51,315 bases of DNA from Marinitenerispora sediminis (GTDB lineage Bacteria; Actinomycetota; Actinomycetes; Streptosporangiales; Streptosporangiaceae), in assembly GCF_003336425.1 (NCBI RefSeq), contig NZ_QEIO01000022.1, forward strand, positions 1 to 51,315. The letters are read 5' to 3'. The notes beneath the pieces are model-generated. The model saw nothing but the letters and a program-made list of their open reading frames with translations. It was not told where the DNA came from and searched no databases. Every line of letters starts with the position of its first letter. The stretch's first letter is position 1. Made by a program: the position numbers and the translations under genes. This document shows, in pieces, positions 12,820-21,200 of this stretch.

Positions 12820-15378
12820 TCAGGTCGTGTCCCGCAGATCGAGCGCGATGTCCAGGGCGGGACTGGAATGGGTCAGGGCGCCAACGGCAAGATAGTCCAC
12901 ACCGGTGGCCGCCACGTCGGCGGCGACGGAAAGAGTCAGTCCGCCGCTGGATTCCAGCCTGGCCCGCCCGGCTACCAGCCGCACCGCCTCCCGCAGCCCC
13001 GCGACGTCGAAGTTGTCGAGGAGCAGCTCCTCCGCACCCGCCTTCAGGGCCGGTTCGATCTGGTCGATCCGGTCGACCTCCACCTCCAGCGGCAGGCCCG
13101 GGTAGGCGCGCCGCACCAGGCGCACCGCCTCGGCGACCCCGCCGGCCGCGACCACGTGGTTGTCCTTGATCAGGGCCGCGTCGCTGAGCCCGGTCCGGTG
13201 GTTCACCCCGCCGCCGCACCGGACCGCGTACTTCTCCAGGGTCCGCAGCCCCGGATGCGTCTTGCGGCTGTCCCGGATCCGGGCGGCGGTCCCGGCGACC
13301 GCGTCGACCCACCGGCGGGTGTGCGTGGCGATCCCGGAGAGGTGGGTCAGCAGGTTCAGCGCTGTGCGCTCGGCGGTGAGCAGGTCCCGGGTCCGCCCGG
13401 TCACCGTCATGAGCACGTCGCCCGGCTCGACCCGGTCGCCGTCGCGCACCCGCCGCTCGGTGGCCACGACGCCCTCGGCCACCTCCCAGAACACCAGTTC
13501 GGCGAGGGCGAGACCGGCGACCACGCCCGGCCGCCGCGCCACGACGTCGGCGGTGCTGGTCTGCGTCGCCGGGATGGTGGCCGCGGTGGTCACGTCCACC
13601 GGGTCGGCGCCGAACAGGTCCTCCTCCAGGGCCCGGCGGACCAGGGCGACGTGCTGCCGGGGCTCGCCGCCGACACCGCGCAGCTCCGCCTCCAGCTCGG
13701 CGTACGGGGAGCGGTCGATGGCGCTGCGGGCGGTCCGCACCTCGCCGTCGCGCAGCCGCACGAGGATCGGGTGCCGGAACAGCGGGTCGGGCTCGGGGAA
13801 GTCGGCGCGGCGGTGCGCGCCGCGGCTCTCCTCCCGCTCCTCGGCCGCCGCCACCAGCGCCCGCGCGACCGTCAGCAGGTTGGTGGCCTCCCACGCCTCG
13901 ACCCCGGGTTCCCCGGGACCGGCCGCCGTGAGTCCGGCCAGCAGGTCCCGGGCCGCGGCCAGGCCCGCGGCGTCGCGGAGCACTCCGACGTGGCGGGACA
14001 TCGCGGCACGCAGCTCGGGCACGGCCGCCGGATGCGCCAGTCCCGCGGGACGCTCGGCCGATGCGCCGACCGAGGCGGGGCGCGCGGGAGCCGCGGCGTC
14101 CGAGGCGGCGAGGGCGTCGGCGATCCGGTGGCCGTAGACGACCGCCTCCAGCAGCGAGTTGGAGGCCAGCCGGTTGGCGCCGTGCACACCCGTGCACGCG
14201 ACCTCGCCCACGGCGTACAGCCCGCGCAGGCTGGTCCGGCCGTCCGGCCCGGTACGGACCCCGCCGGAGGCGTAGTGCGCCGCCGGGGCGACCGGGATCA
14301 GGTCGGTGACCGGATCGATGCCGTGCGCGCGGCAGCTGGCGAGGATGGTGGGGAAGCGGCGCTGCCACATGGCGGCGCCGAAGTGGCGGGCGTCGAGGTG
14401 GACGTGGTCGGTGCCGGTGCGCGCCATGGTGCGGGCGATCGTGTTGGCCACCACGTCGCGGGGGGCGAGGTCGGCCAGCTCGTGCTCGCCGGCCATGAAG
14501 CGCTCGCCGGCGGCGTCGACGAGGAAGGCGCCCTCGCCGCGCACCGCCTCGGAGATGAGGGGCTGCTGGCCGCGCGCCTGCGCCCCGAGCCACAGCACGG
14601 TCGGGTGGAACTGCACGAACTCCAGGTCCTGCACCTCGGCGCCGGCGCGCAGCGCGAGCGCGAGGCCGTCGCCCGTGGACACGGCCGGGTTGGTGGTGGC
14701 GGCGAACACCTGGCCGAGCCCGCCGGTGGCGAGCACGACGGCTCCGGCCCGCACCGCCCCGACGCCGTCGCGCTGGCCCTCGCCCATGACGTGCAGCGTC
14801 ACGCCGCGCACGACGGTCTGGTCGTCCTCGGTGCCCAGGAGCGCGTCGAGCGTCAGCGCGTGCTCGATGACCTCGATGCGGGGTTCGGCGCGGACGGCGG
14901 CGATCAGCGCGCGCTCGATCTCGGCGCCGGTGGCGTCCCCGCCGGCGTGCGCGATCCGGGAGGCGCGGTGGCCGCCCTCCCGGGTCAGCGCCAGTCCGCC
15001 CTCGGGGGTGCGGTCGAACGCGGTCCCGACGCCGACCAGCCAGCGCAGCGCGTCCGGCCCCTCGGTGACCAGCCCCCGCACGGCGTGCGGGTCGCACAGG
15101 CCGGCTCCGGCCAGCACGGTGTCGACCATGTGCGCGACGGGGGTGTCGGCGGGGTCGACCGCGGCGGCGATCCCGCCCTGCGCCCACCTGGTGGACCCGC
15201 TGGACAGCACGTCCTTCGTGACGAGCACCACCCGGCCGCGCGCGCCGGACTCGACGTACCGGAGCGCGGTGCTGAGTCCGGCGATCCCAGAGCCGACGAT
15301 GACGACGTCGGTCTCGATCGTCCACCCGGGATCGGGAGCGGTCAGCCGCCGGGGTAATGCCGAAGTGCTCTGACTCAC
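12820..15378 (-). CDS. nadB-nadC: Bifunctional L-aspartate oxidase / quinolinate phosphoribosyltransferase (NadB-NadC fusion)
   Basis: Two steps of de novo NAD synthesis on one 852-residue chain. Residues 1 to about 570 are NadB: FAD site VVIVGSGIAGLS, GSTRWAQGGIA, REGGHRASRIAHAGGDATG, QFHPTVLW, and ALPHA-domain end HPILVRLRDGEVRTARS. Residues about 580-852 are NadC: RRALEEDLFGADPVDVTTAA, TAERTALNLLTHLSGIATHT, RDSRKTHPGLRTLEKYAV, KDNH. These two are normally separate overlapping genes. The junction codons contain no stop and no ATG, GTG or TTG that could restart NadC. GTG 15378 has GGGAGA upstream. No nadA lies in the window. Both halves keep their catalytic motifs. Confidence 0.9.
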   Translation of the reverse strand: MSQSTSALPRRLTAPDPGWTIETDVVIVGSGIAGLSTALRYVESGARGRVVLVTKDVLSSGSTRWAQGGIAAAVDPADTPVAHMVDTVLAGAGLCDPHAVRGLVTEGPDALRWLVGVGTAFDRTPEGGLALTREGGHRASRIAHAGGDATGAEIERALIAAVRAEPRIEVIEHALTLDALLGTEDDQTVVRGVTLHVMGEGQRDGVGAVRAGAVVLATGGLGQVFAATTNPAVSTGDGLALALRAGAEVQDLEFVQFHPTVLWLGAQARGQQPLISEAVRGEGAFLVDAAGERFMAGEHELADLAPRDVVANTIARTMARTGTDHVHLDARHFGAAMWQRRFPTILASCRAHGIDPVTDLIPVAPAAHYASGGVRTGPDGRTSLRGLYAVGEVACTGVHGANRLASNSLLEAVVYGHRIADALAASDAAAPARPASVGASAERPAGLAHPAAVPELRAAMSRHVGVLRDAAGLAAARDLLAGLTAAGPGEPGVEAWEATNLLTVARALVAAAEEREESRGAHRRADFPEPDPLFRHPILVRLRDGEVRTARSAIDRSPYAELEAELRGVGGEPRQHVALVRRALEEDLFGADPVDVTTAATIPATQTSTADVVARRPGVVAGLALAELVFWEVAEGVVATERRVRDGDRVEPGDVLMTVTGRTRDLLTAERTALNLLTHLSGIATHTRRWVDAVAGTAARIRDSRKTHPGLRTLEKYAVRCGGGVNHRTGLSDAALIKDNHVVAAGGVAEAVRLVRRAYPGLPLEVEVDRIDQIEPALKAGAEELLLDNFDVAGLREAVRLVAGRARLESSGGLTLSVAADVAATGVDYLAVGALTHSSPALDIALDLRDTT

Positions 15379-15413
15379 CGCGCGTTCTCCCTTTTTCGGT
15401 GGATTGTGGCGAT

Positions 15414-16316
15414 TTACAACGTGAGCGGCACGTTATCAATCAGCCTGGTCTCGCCCACCCAGGCGGCCACCACAAGCACCGCGTCGCCCCGGAAGTCCCC
15501 GGAGACCTCGGTGAACGTCACCGGGTTCACCAGCGAGAGGTAGTCGACCGCCACCGGCGGGTCGGCGGTCGCGGCCTCGTCCAGCACCTCGCGGGCGGCG
15601 CTGAGGATGCCGACCGCGCCGGTGACCGCCGCGTCCGCCCCCGCCAGCAGCGCCCGGGACAGCGCGAGCGCGCTGCGGCGCTCCTCGGCGCTGAGGTAGA
15701 CGTTGCGGCTGGACGTGGCCAGCCCGTCGGGGTCGCGGACCGTGGCCGCCCCCACGACGTGGACCGGCATGCACAGGTCGCGCACCATCCGGCGCACCAC
15801 CGCGAGCTGCTGGGCGTCCTTCTGCCCGAACACCGCGACGTCCGGCCGGACGAGGTTGAACAGCTTGCTGACGACGGTGAGCACGCCCTCGAAGAATCCG
15901 GGCCGGAACTCCCCCTCCAGCACCTCCCCCATCGCGCCCGGGCGCACCGTGACGATCTGCGGTCCCGGGTACATCACCTCGACGGTGGGGGCGAACACCA
16001 CGTCCACACCGGCCTCGGCGCAGACCGCGAGGTCGGCCTCCAGCGGCCGCGGGTAGCGGTCGAAGTCCTCGTTCGGGCCGAACTGCAGCGGGTTGACGAA
16101 GATGCTGACGACGACGGCGTCCGCGTGCTCACGGGCGGTGGCGACCAGCCTGCGGTGCCCGCTGTGCAGGGCGCCCATCGTCGGCACCAGGGCGGTGCGG
16201 CGGGTTCCCAGGGCGGCCCGCGCGCGGGCGAGCTCCTCGGCGGTGCGCACGACGAGGGGGCCCGCGCCCGCGGCACCGGGGGCCGGGGCGGGGTCGGATG
16301 TGGTCGGTTCGCTCAT
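15414..16316 (-). CDS. panC: Pantothenate synthetase (pantoate-beta-alanine ligase)
   Basis: Joins pantoate and beta-alanine using ATP. The 300-residue protein shows [13 protein letters not shown] (HIGH-like nucleotide site), [45 protein letters not shown] and [10 protein letters not shown]. It lies 29 bases downstream of the DUF2520 gene and 35 bases upstream of nadB-nadC. panD, which often sits between panC and nadB in actinobacteria, is absent here. The N-terminal 20 residues are a Pro/Ala-rich extension. Confidence 0.95.
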   Translation of the reverse strand: MSEPTTSDPAPAPGAAGAGPLVVRTAEELARARAALGTRRTALVPTMGALHSGHRRLVATAREHADAVVVSIFVNPLQFGPNEDFDRYPRPLEADLAVCAEAGVDVVFAPTVEVMYPGPQIVTVRPGAMGEVLEGEFRPGFFEGVLTVVSKLFNLVRPDVAVFGQKDAQQLAVVRRMVRDLCMPVHVVGAATVRDPDGLATSSRNVYLSAEERRSALALSRALLAGADAAVTGAVGILSAAREVLDEAATADPPVAVDYLSLVNPVTFTEVSGDFRGDAVLVVAAWVGETRLIDNVPLTL

Positions 16317-16345
16317 ACCTGCCTCCGATGGCGGTCGGGGTGGGG

Positions 16346-17239
16346 TCAGGCCTGGAGGACGTCCAGGAGCCGTTCCGCGTCCTGCGGCCGGAGCAGCCCG
16401 GCGGCGAGCGCGCGGTCGGCGGTGAGCCGGGCCAGCGCCACGTAGCTCGCGACGCTCTCGGGCGCGTGGTCGCGCAGTTCGGCGATGTGCTCCGCCACGG
16501 TGCCGGCGTCACCGCGCAGCACCGGGCCGCTCAGCCCGTCGATGCCGAACCGGAGGGCGTTGTCCAGGGAGGCGCTGAGCAGCGGGCCGAGCACGCGGGC
16601 CGGATCGTCCACTCCGGCGGCGCCGAGCAGGGCCGCGCTCTCGGCCACCAGGGTCACCAGGTGGTTCGCCCCGCCGGACAGCGCGGCGTGGTACAGCGCC
16701 CGGCGGTCCTCCTCGATCCAGACCGGCTCGGCGCCCATCTCCACCACCAGGGCCTCGGCGATGGGCCGCAGCGGATCCGGAGCCGACACGCCGAACGAGC
16801 AGGCGGACAGCCGGTTGGCGTCCTCGGAGCGGCCGGTGAAGGCCATGACGGGGTGGAGGGCGAGCGGCAGCGCCCCGGCGGAGGTGGCCGGGTCCAGCAC
16901 GCGGTAGCCGTGGCGGCCGCTCGCGTGCACCAGCAGCTTGCCGCGCACGTCGGTCCCGGTCTCGACGAGCCCGTGCACGAGCGGCCGCAGGGCGTCGTCG
17001 GGGACGGTCAGCAGGACGAGGTCCGCGGCGGCCACCACGCCGGCCGGCTCCCGGACCCGCGCGTTGGGCAGCCGCTCGGCGACCCGGGCACGGGATGCCT
17101 CGGAGACCGCCGAGGCGGCGACCACGGTGTGCCCGGCCCGCTCCAGGGCGGCTCCGAGTACCGATCCGACCCGGCCGGGGCCGATGACGCCCACCGCGAG
17201 GCGGGCGGGCCGCTGTCGAGTAGCTTCCGCCAGATCCAT
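16346..17239 (-). CDS. Rossmann/DUF2520 oxidoreductase, possible PanG-type ketopantoate reductase
   Basis: A 297-residue NAD(P)-binding protein: N-terminal Rossmann [21 protein letters not shown], followed by the DUF2520 C-terminal helical domain ([25 protein letters not shown]). I recall that this family includes PanG, an alternative ketopantoate reductase from Francisella, and that relatives lie next to panC in mycobacteria. Its position 29 bases upstream of panC supports a role in pantoate supply, but this is inference. No panE was seen in the window. The ATG at 17239 is the family start. Confidence 0.78.
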   Translation of the reverse strand: MDLAEATRQRPARLAVGVIGPGRVGSVLGAALERAGHTVVAASAVSEASRARVAERLPNARVREPAGVVAAADLVLLTVPDDALRPLVHGLVETGTDVRGKLLVHASGRHGYRVLDPATSAGALPLALHPVMAFTGRSEDANRLSACSFGVSAPDPLRPIAEALVVEMGAEPVWIEEDRRALYHAALSGGANHLVTLVAESAALLGAAGVDDPARVLGPLLSASLDNALRFGIDGLSGPVLRGDAGTVAEHIAELRDHAPESVASYVALARLTADRALAAGLLRPQDAERLLDVLQA

Positions 17240-17420
17240 GTTCCTCGTTCCAGTCCACGTCGGGTACCGGACGTCGTGCGCCCAGCCTACTCGGCGGCCG
17301 TCGGCGCGACTCCGGCCTCTGGTCGATCCTCCCCCGGCGCGGCGGCCGGCGCACCCGGGGGACGCGGCGGCGCCGGAAGGCCGGTCGGCCGCCCGGTCAC
17401 GTGGGTGGCCGAAACACGGC

Positions 17421-17455
17421 GTCGGCGCCGCCCCCCGGTGGGGGACGGCGCCGAC
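17421..17455. terminator. Strong hairpin after the chaplin gene
   Basis: GTCGGCGCCG and CGGCGCCGAC arms, extended by a C-run/G-run, enclose a short loop about 33 bases past the chaplin stop. It is probably the chaplin terminator. Confidence 0.75.
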
Positions 17456-17487
17456 GGGGCTACCTCAGCCGGACGCCGAGCTGCCCG

Positions 17488-17751
17488 CTACCACTTCCAG
17501 ACGTGGTTGTCGTCGACCTCGGCCGCGATCGCGTTGGAGTCCTCGCAGTTGGCGCCCGCGTTGCCGAGGACCGCGATGGCGTTGCCGCAGACGTTGATCG
17601 GCACGTCGACGTCGACGCCGACCTGGTTGCCGCCGAGGATGCTGCCGTTGCCGGAGGTGTTCCAGTCGTCGGCGAACGCGGGCGTACCCGCGAGGATGAC
17701 ACCGGAGGCGGCGGCGACGATGGCGCTGGCGGCGAAGGTCTTCTTCAGCAC
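17488..17751 (-). CDS. Short chaplin (secreted hydrophobic amyloid protein)
   Basis: Chaplins coat aerial hyphae and spores. The 87-residue precursor has a signal peptide (MLKKTFAASAIVAAASGVIL..., cleavage expected after AFA27) and one chaplin domain (about residues 32-68: GNGSILGGNQVGVDVDVPIN, VCGNAIAVLGNAGANC) with the two conserved Cys. There is no LPXTG sorting signal, so it is a short chaplin of the ChpD-H kind. GTG 17751 has GAGGGG 7 bases upstream; the longer open frame beyond it has no signal peptide at its start. The acidic C-terminus (EDSNAIAAEVDDNHVWKW) is longer than I would expect. It points to a sporulating filamentous host. Confidence 0.9.
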   Translation of the reverse strand: MLKKTFAASAIVAAASGVILAGTPAFADDWNTSGNGSILGGNQVGVDVDVPINVCGNAIAVLGNAGANCEDSNAIAAEVDDNHVWKW

Positions 17752-18258
17752 TGCGTTTCCCCTCTCGGGCGACCGGACAGGCATACACCGTCCGATCACC
17801 CTGTTGACGTTCTGTGGCGCTGCGAACACGCGCCGTGTTCGATACCCATTCAGCCACACATCAACGGCTCTTGGGGGCGATTTTACGAAAGAGTTTGACT
17901 CTACGCAGTCACATAACAGCCCAGAGTGACCCTCCATGTCCGACTTGCCGGTGCGAACACTCTCTCCCACAGACCCCATCAGGTGGCACACGTCACACTG
18001 TTCGCAGTGCACCGCGAGTCACCCGGTCCCGGGCGACACGCGCGTTTCCTCCCCGGCTGCGGACGCATCGGTGGATAGCGGCGACCGGGGTCCCCGCCGT
18101 GCGGGAGGTTTCGGCGCTCCGGAACGGCCGCTCACCGCCAGCGTGCCATCCACAGGCGGGACTCACGGCAACGGGCGCGCGGCGCCGGAGCGCGGCGCGG
18201 CCGACCGGTCCGGGCCGCCCGCGGCCGGCGGGTTCCCGGGCCCGGCACCCGCTGGGTC
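17752..18258 (-). other. Chaplin upstream region
   Basis: About 500 bases without a gene. It should hold the chaplin promoter. Two dyads are visible: 17823-17841 (described separately) and AGAGT-TTG-ACTCT at 17890-17902. I cannot assign a -10/-35 pair. Confidence 0.45.
17823..17841. promoter_or_regulatory. 19-bp perfect dyad upstream of the chaplin
   Basis: CGAACACG-CGC-CGTGTTCG, a perfect palindrome with 8-bp arms, 72 bases before the chaplin start. It could be an operator or a leader hairpin. It does not fit the actinobacterial SOS box, where CGAAC and GTTCG are spaced by 4. Confidence 0.4.
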
Positions 18259-21200
18259 CTACGGTGCGCTCCTGGTCGCCCACCGCTCCGGCCCCGCGGT
18301 CGAGGACCGGCTCTGGTGACCGCGCTCCACGAGGCCGTCCACCACCCGCCGCGCCTCCGCGAGGTCGCGGCCGGCGGCACGGGCCCGCACCGGCCCGGGC
18401 GGCGTGTCCACCTCGACCGCCGCGACACCGCGGCGCCGGGCGATCGGCCCGGCGGCCAGCCGTACCGTCTGCGTGCGGGCGTGCGGCACGATGTCGATGA
18501 CGCTGCAGAACAGCCCGCTCCGGGTCACCACCACGCTGTCGTCCACCCCCAGCGCGTCGTTGCGCGACAGCCCGCGCCGGGCCGGATGCAGGGCCACCCG
18601 GGCGGCGTCCGTCCCCGGGAAGAGCTCGTCCACCAGCGCGAACGCGAGCCGGCGCGGCACCACCGGCAGCAGGGTGGAGGAGTCCATCTGGCGCTCCCCA
18701 ACGTATCCCGCCACGTTGGCCTCCACCCGGACCACCCCGAGCGAGCGCCACAGCAGCGGCTCGACGATCCGCACCGCCTGCACCCGGCCGGGCGGCACCG
18801 TCTGCATACGGGCCTGGAAGACCCCGTAGCGCAGCCGGAGGCCGTCCGGCGAGAGGGAGGCGTAGAAGTCGGTGTAGCGCAGCAGCGGCCCGAGGAAGCC
18901 GCGCATCAGGCCGAGGAGCAGCGGAACCATACCGCCGAGCACGCCGGCCTCGACGAAGGCGAAGCCGGCCACTGTCAGCAGCAGGAACAGCACGAAGGCC
19001 GCCAGCACCGGGATCCGGAACGCCAGCGCCCCCAGCAGCAGGCCGAACCTGAGCCGGTAGAACGGCCACTCCGGGGCCTCGGGCGTCCGGCCGGACAGCC
19101 CCGCCGCGTGCGCGAGCAGGCTGGCCCGCAGCCGGTCGGCGGAGCGCCGGCCGAGGTAGCGCAGCCGGATCTCGCTCTGGTCGCCCCCGGCCAGTTCGAC
19201 GCGCAGCTCCGCGAGCCCCAGCACCTGTATCAGCAGCGGGCGCACCACGTCCACCGCCTGCAGCCGGCTCAGCGGGATCTCCCGGGACTGCCGGCGGACC
19301 AGGCCGGTGTGCACGACGAGGTGGTCGCCGTGCAGTCCGAAGGTGGTGTTCCACCATGACAGCAGGGCGTAGGCGCCGGCGGCGAACCCGACCGACAGCG
19401 TGAGGAATAGGACCCACAGCCCGCCGAAGTTCAGCAGCACCACACCCGGCATCGCCAGGAAGACCAGCGCCACGACCGCCGCCTGCAGCGGGACGGTCAG
19501 CCAGTGCGGCCGGTGCAGCCCCGTGGTGACGTCGGGCTCGGGCCGGACCGGCCGTGCCGCGCGCGCGGCCGTCGCGCCCGGCGGCCAGCCGGGAGCGTGC
19601 GGCCCCGCCGCGGCGGGCGGCAGGAACCGCACGCTGCCGGGCTGCGTGTGGTGCGCGCCAGGGTGCGGCGGGTGGCCGAACGCCCCCGTGGCCGCCGGCC
19701 CCGGATACGTCGGCTGCCCGTGGCCGGGGACCGCGGGTCCGTACGGCGGCCGACCGTGGCCGGGCGCCGGAGGTCCGTAGGAGCCGCGGACAGGCGCCGC
19801 GGGGGCGTGCGGCGGATGCGCGGCGGGAGCCGGCGCCGGCGGGGCCGGCGGAGCGGACGGCGGCTGCGGGCCCGCGGGGTCCGCGCCGGACGCGGGCCCG
19901 GTCCCGGGCGCTGCCGGGCCCGCGGGCCCGGCAGCGCCCGGGACCTCGGCGGGGAAGGCCCCGGAGGCCTCCGGGGCTGCCTGCGGTCGGCCGGGTGCGG
20001 CGCCGGAGGGCTCCTGGGCCTCGGGCGGCGTGCGGTAGACCGGCATCGCCGGGGGGCGGGAGGCCCGCCGGCCGGGATCGGGAGCTGCGTACGCGCCGGT
20101 GGCCTGCGGCGCACCTCCGGACGGCGGGGCCGGCGGGCGCGCCCACGGACCCGCGGTCCGGGCCGGGTCGGCCGGCACACCGCCGGGCGGCATGGCCCCT
20201 CGGCGGCCGGGAGGCGCCCCGGCCGCCGTCCCCGGCCGCATGGACGGGTGGCCGGCCGTCATCTCCGGCCCGCCGGGCGGGGCGGGCGGCAGCGGCGGCT
20301 CGGCGGCCACGGGGTGCGCCGATGGCGGCGGCGCGTGCGGCGGCCGCGCCGCGTCGGCGGGCGCGAAACGCGGCCTGGAGCGGTCGGCCGGCGCCTCCTC
20401 GGTCCCCTCCGCGCGCCGCGCCTGCTGGTGGGCGGCCGGGTCCTCGTCGGGGTCGAGGTAGGGCCACAGCGGCGTCACCGGCCAGGGCGTGCCGGCCCGC
20501 GGACGGCGGGCGCCGCCCCCGGCGGCCCCGGATGCCGGTCCGGCCGCGTGGTCGGTGCGTCCTTCCGCCACCGGCGTCCCCGGATCGCCGCCGGGCGGAT
20601 GCCCCGCGCCGTCCCCGTGGGCGGCGGGCGTCTCCAACGTCCAGGCGGCCCCGCGCCCGCGCGGTCCGGCGCCGGCCGCGTACCGCGGCTCCGCCACCGG
20701 AGGCCGGGCCGCGTCCCCACCGCCGTCGGCGTCCCGCCCCCGCCACGGGATCCCCGGCTCGGGCGGCGCGAACACGGGCCGCCGCCCGTCGGCGCGTTCG
20801 CTCGGAGCGGCCCCCTCGGCGGCTCCCCCGGCCTCGTCGCCGGCAAGGCCGCCCGGGCGTTCCTGCGAGCGCCCGTGCGCCTCCGGTTCCGTGTCCCCTC
20901 CGGACGGCGGCGCACCCTCACCGGACCGCCCCCGGGGCGTCCCGGCCGAGCCACCCGGGTCGCCGGTCCCGGCCACCGAGGCGGCCGACCAGCCCTCCTC
21001 ACGGGGACCGTCCGCCGCCGCACGCCCCGACTGGCCGCGTACCACCGTCGCTTCCTCGGCAGGCTCCTCCCCGCCGAGGCCCCTCTCCGAAGGCACCTCG
21101 CCAGGCGGCGGCACGGACCCGTCGTCGGCCTTCGCCCCGCGGCGACCGCTGTCCAGCTCGGCAGCACCGGGACCGTCCTCATCCACACGCGGCACCGCGC

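Noticed and set aside
13640-13720. A stop or restart separating nadB and nadC
   Set aside because: The junction codons read through without a stop, and there is no ATG, GTG or TTG in frame near the NadC N-terminus.
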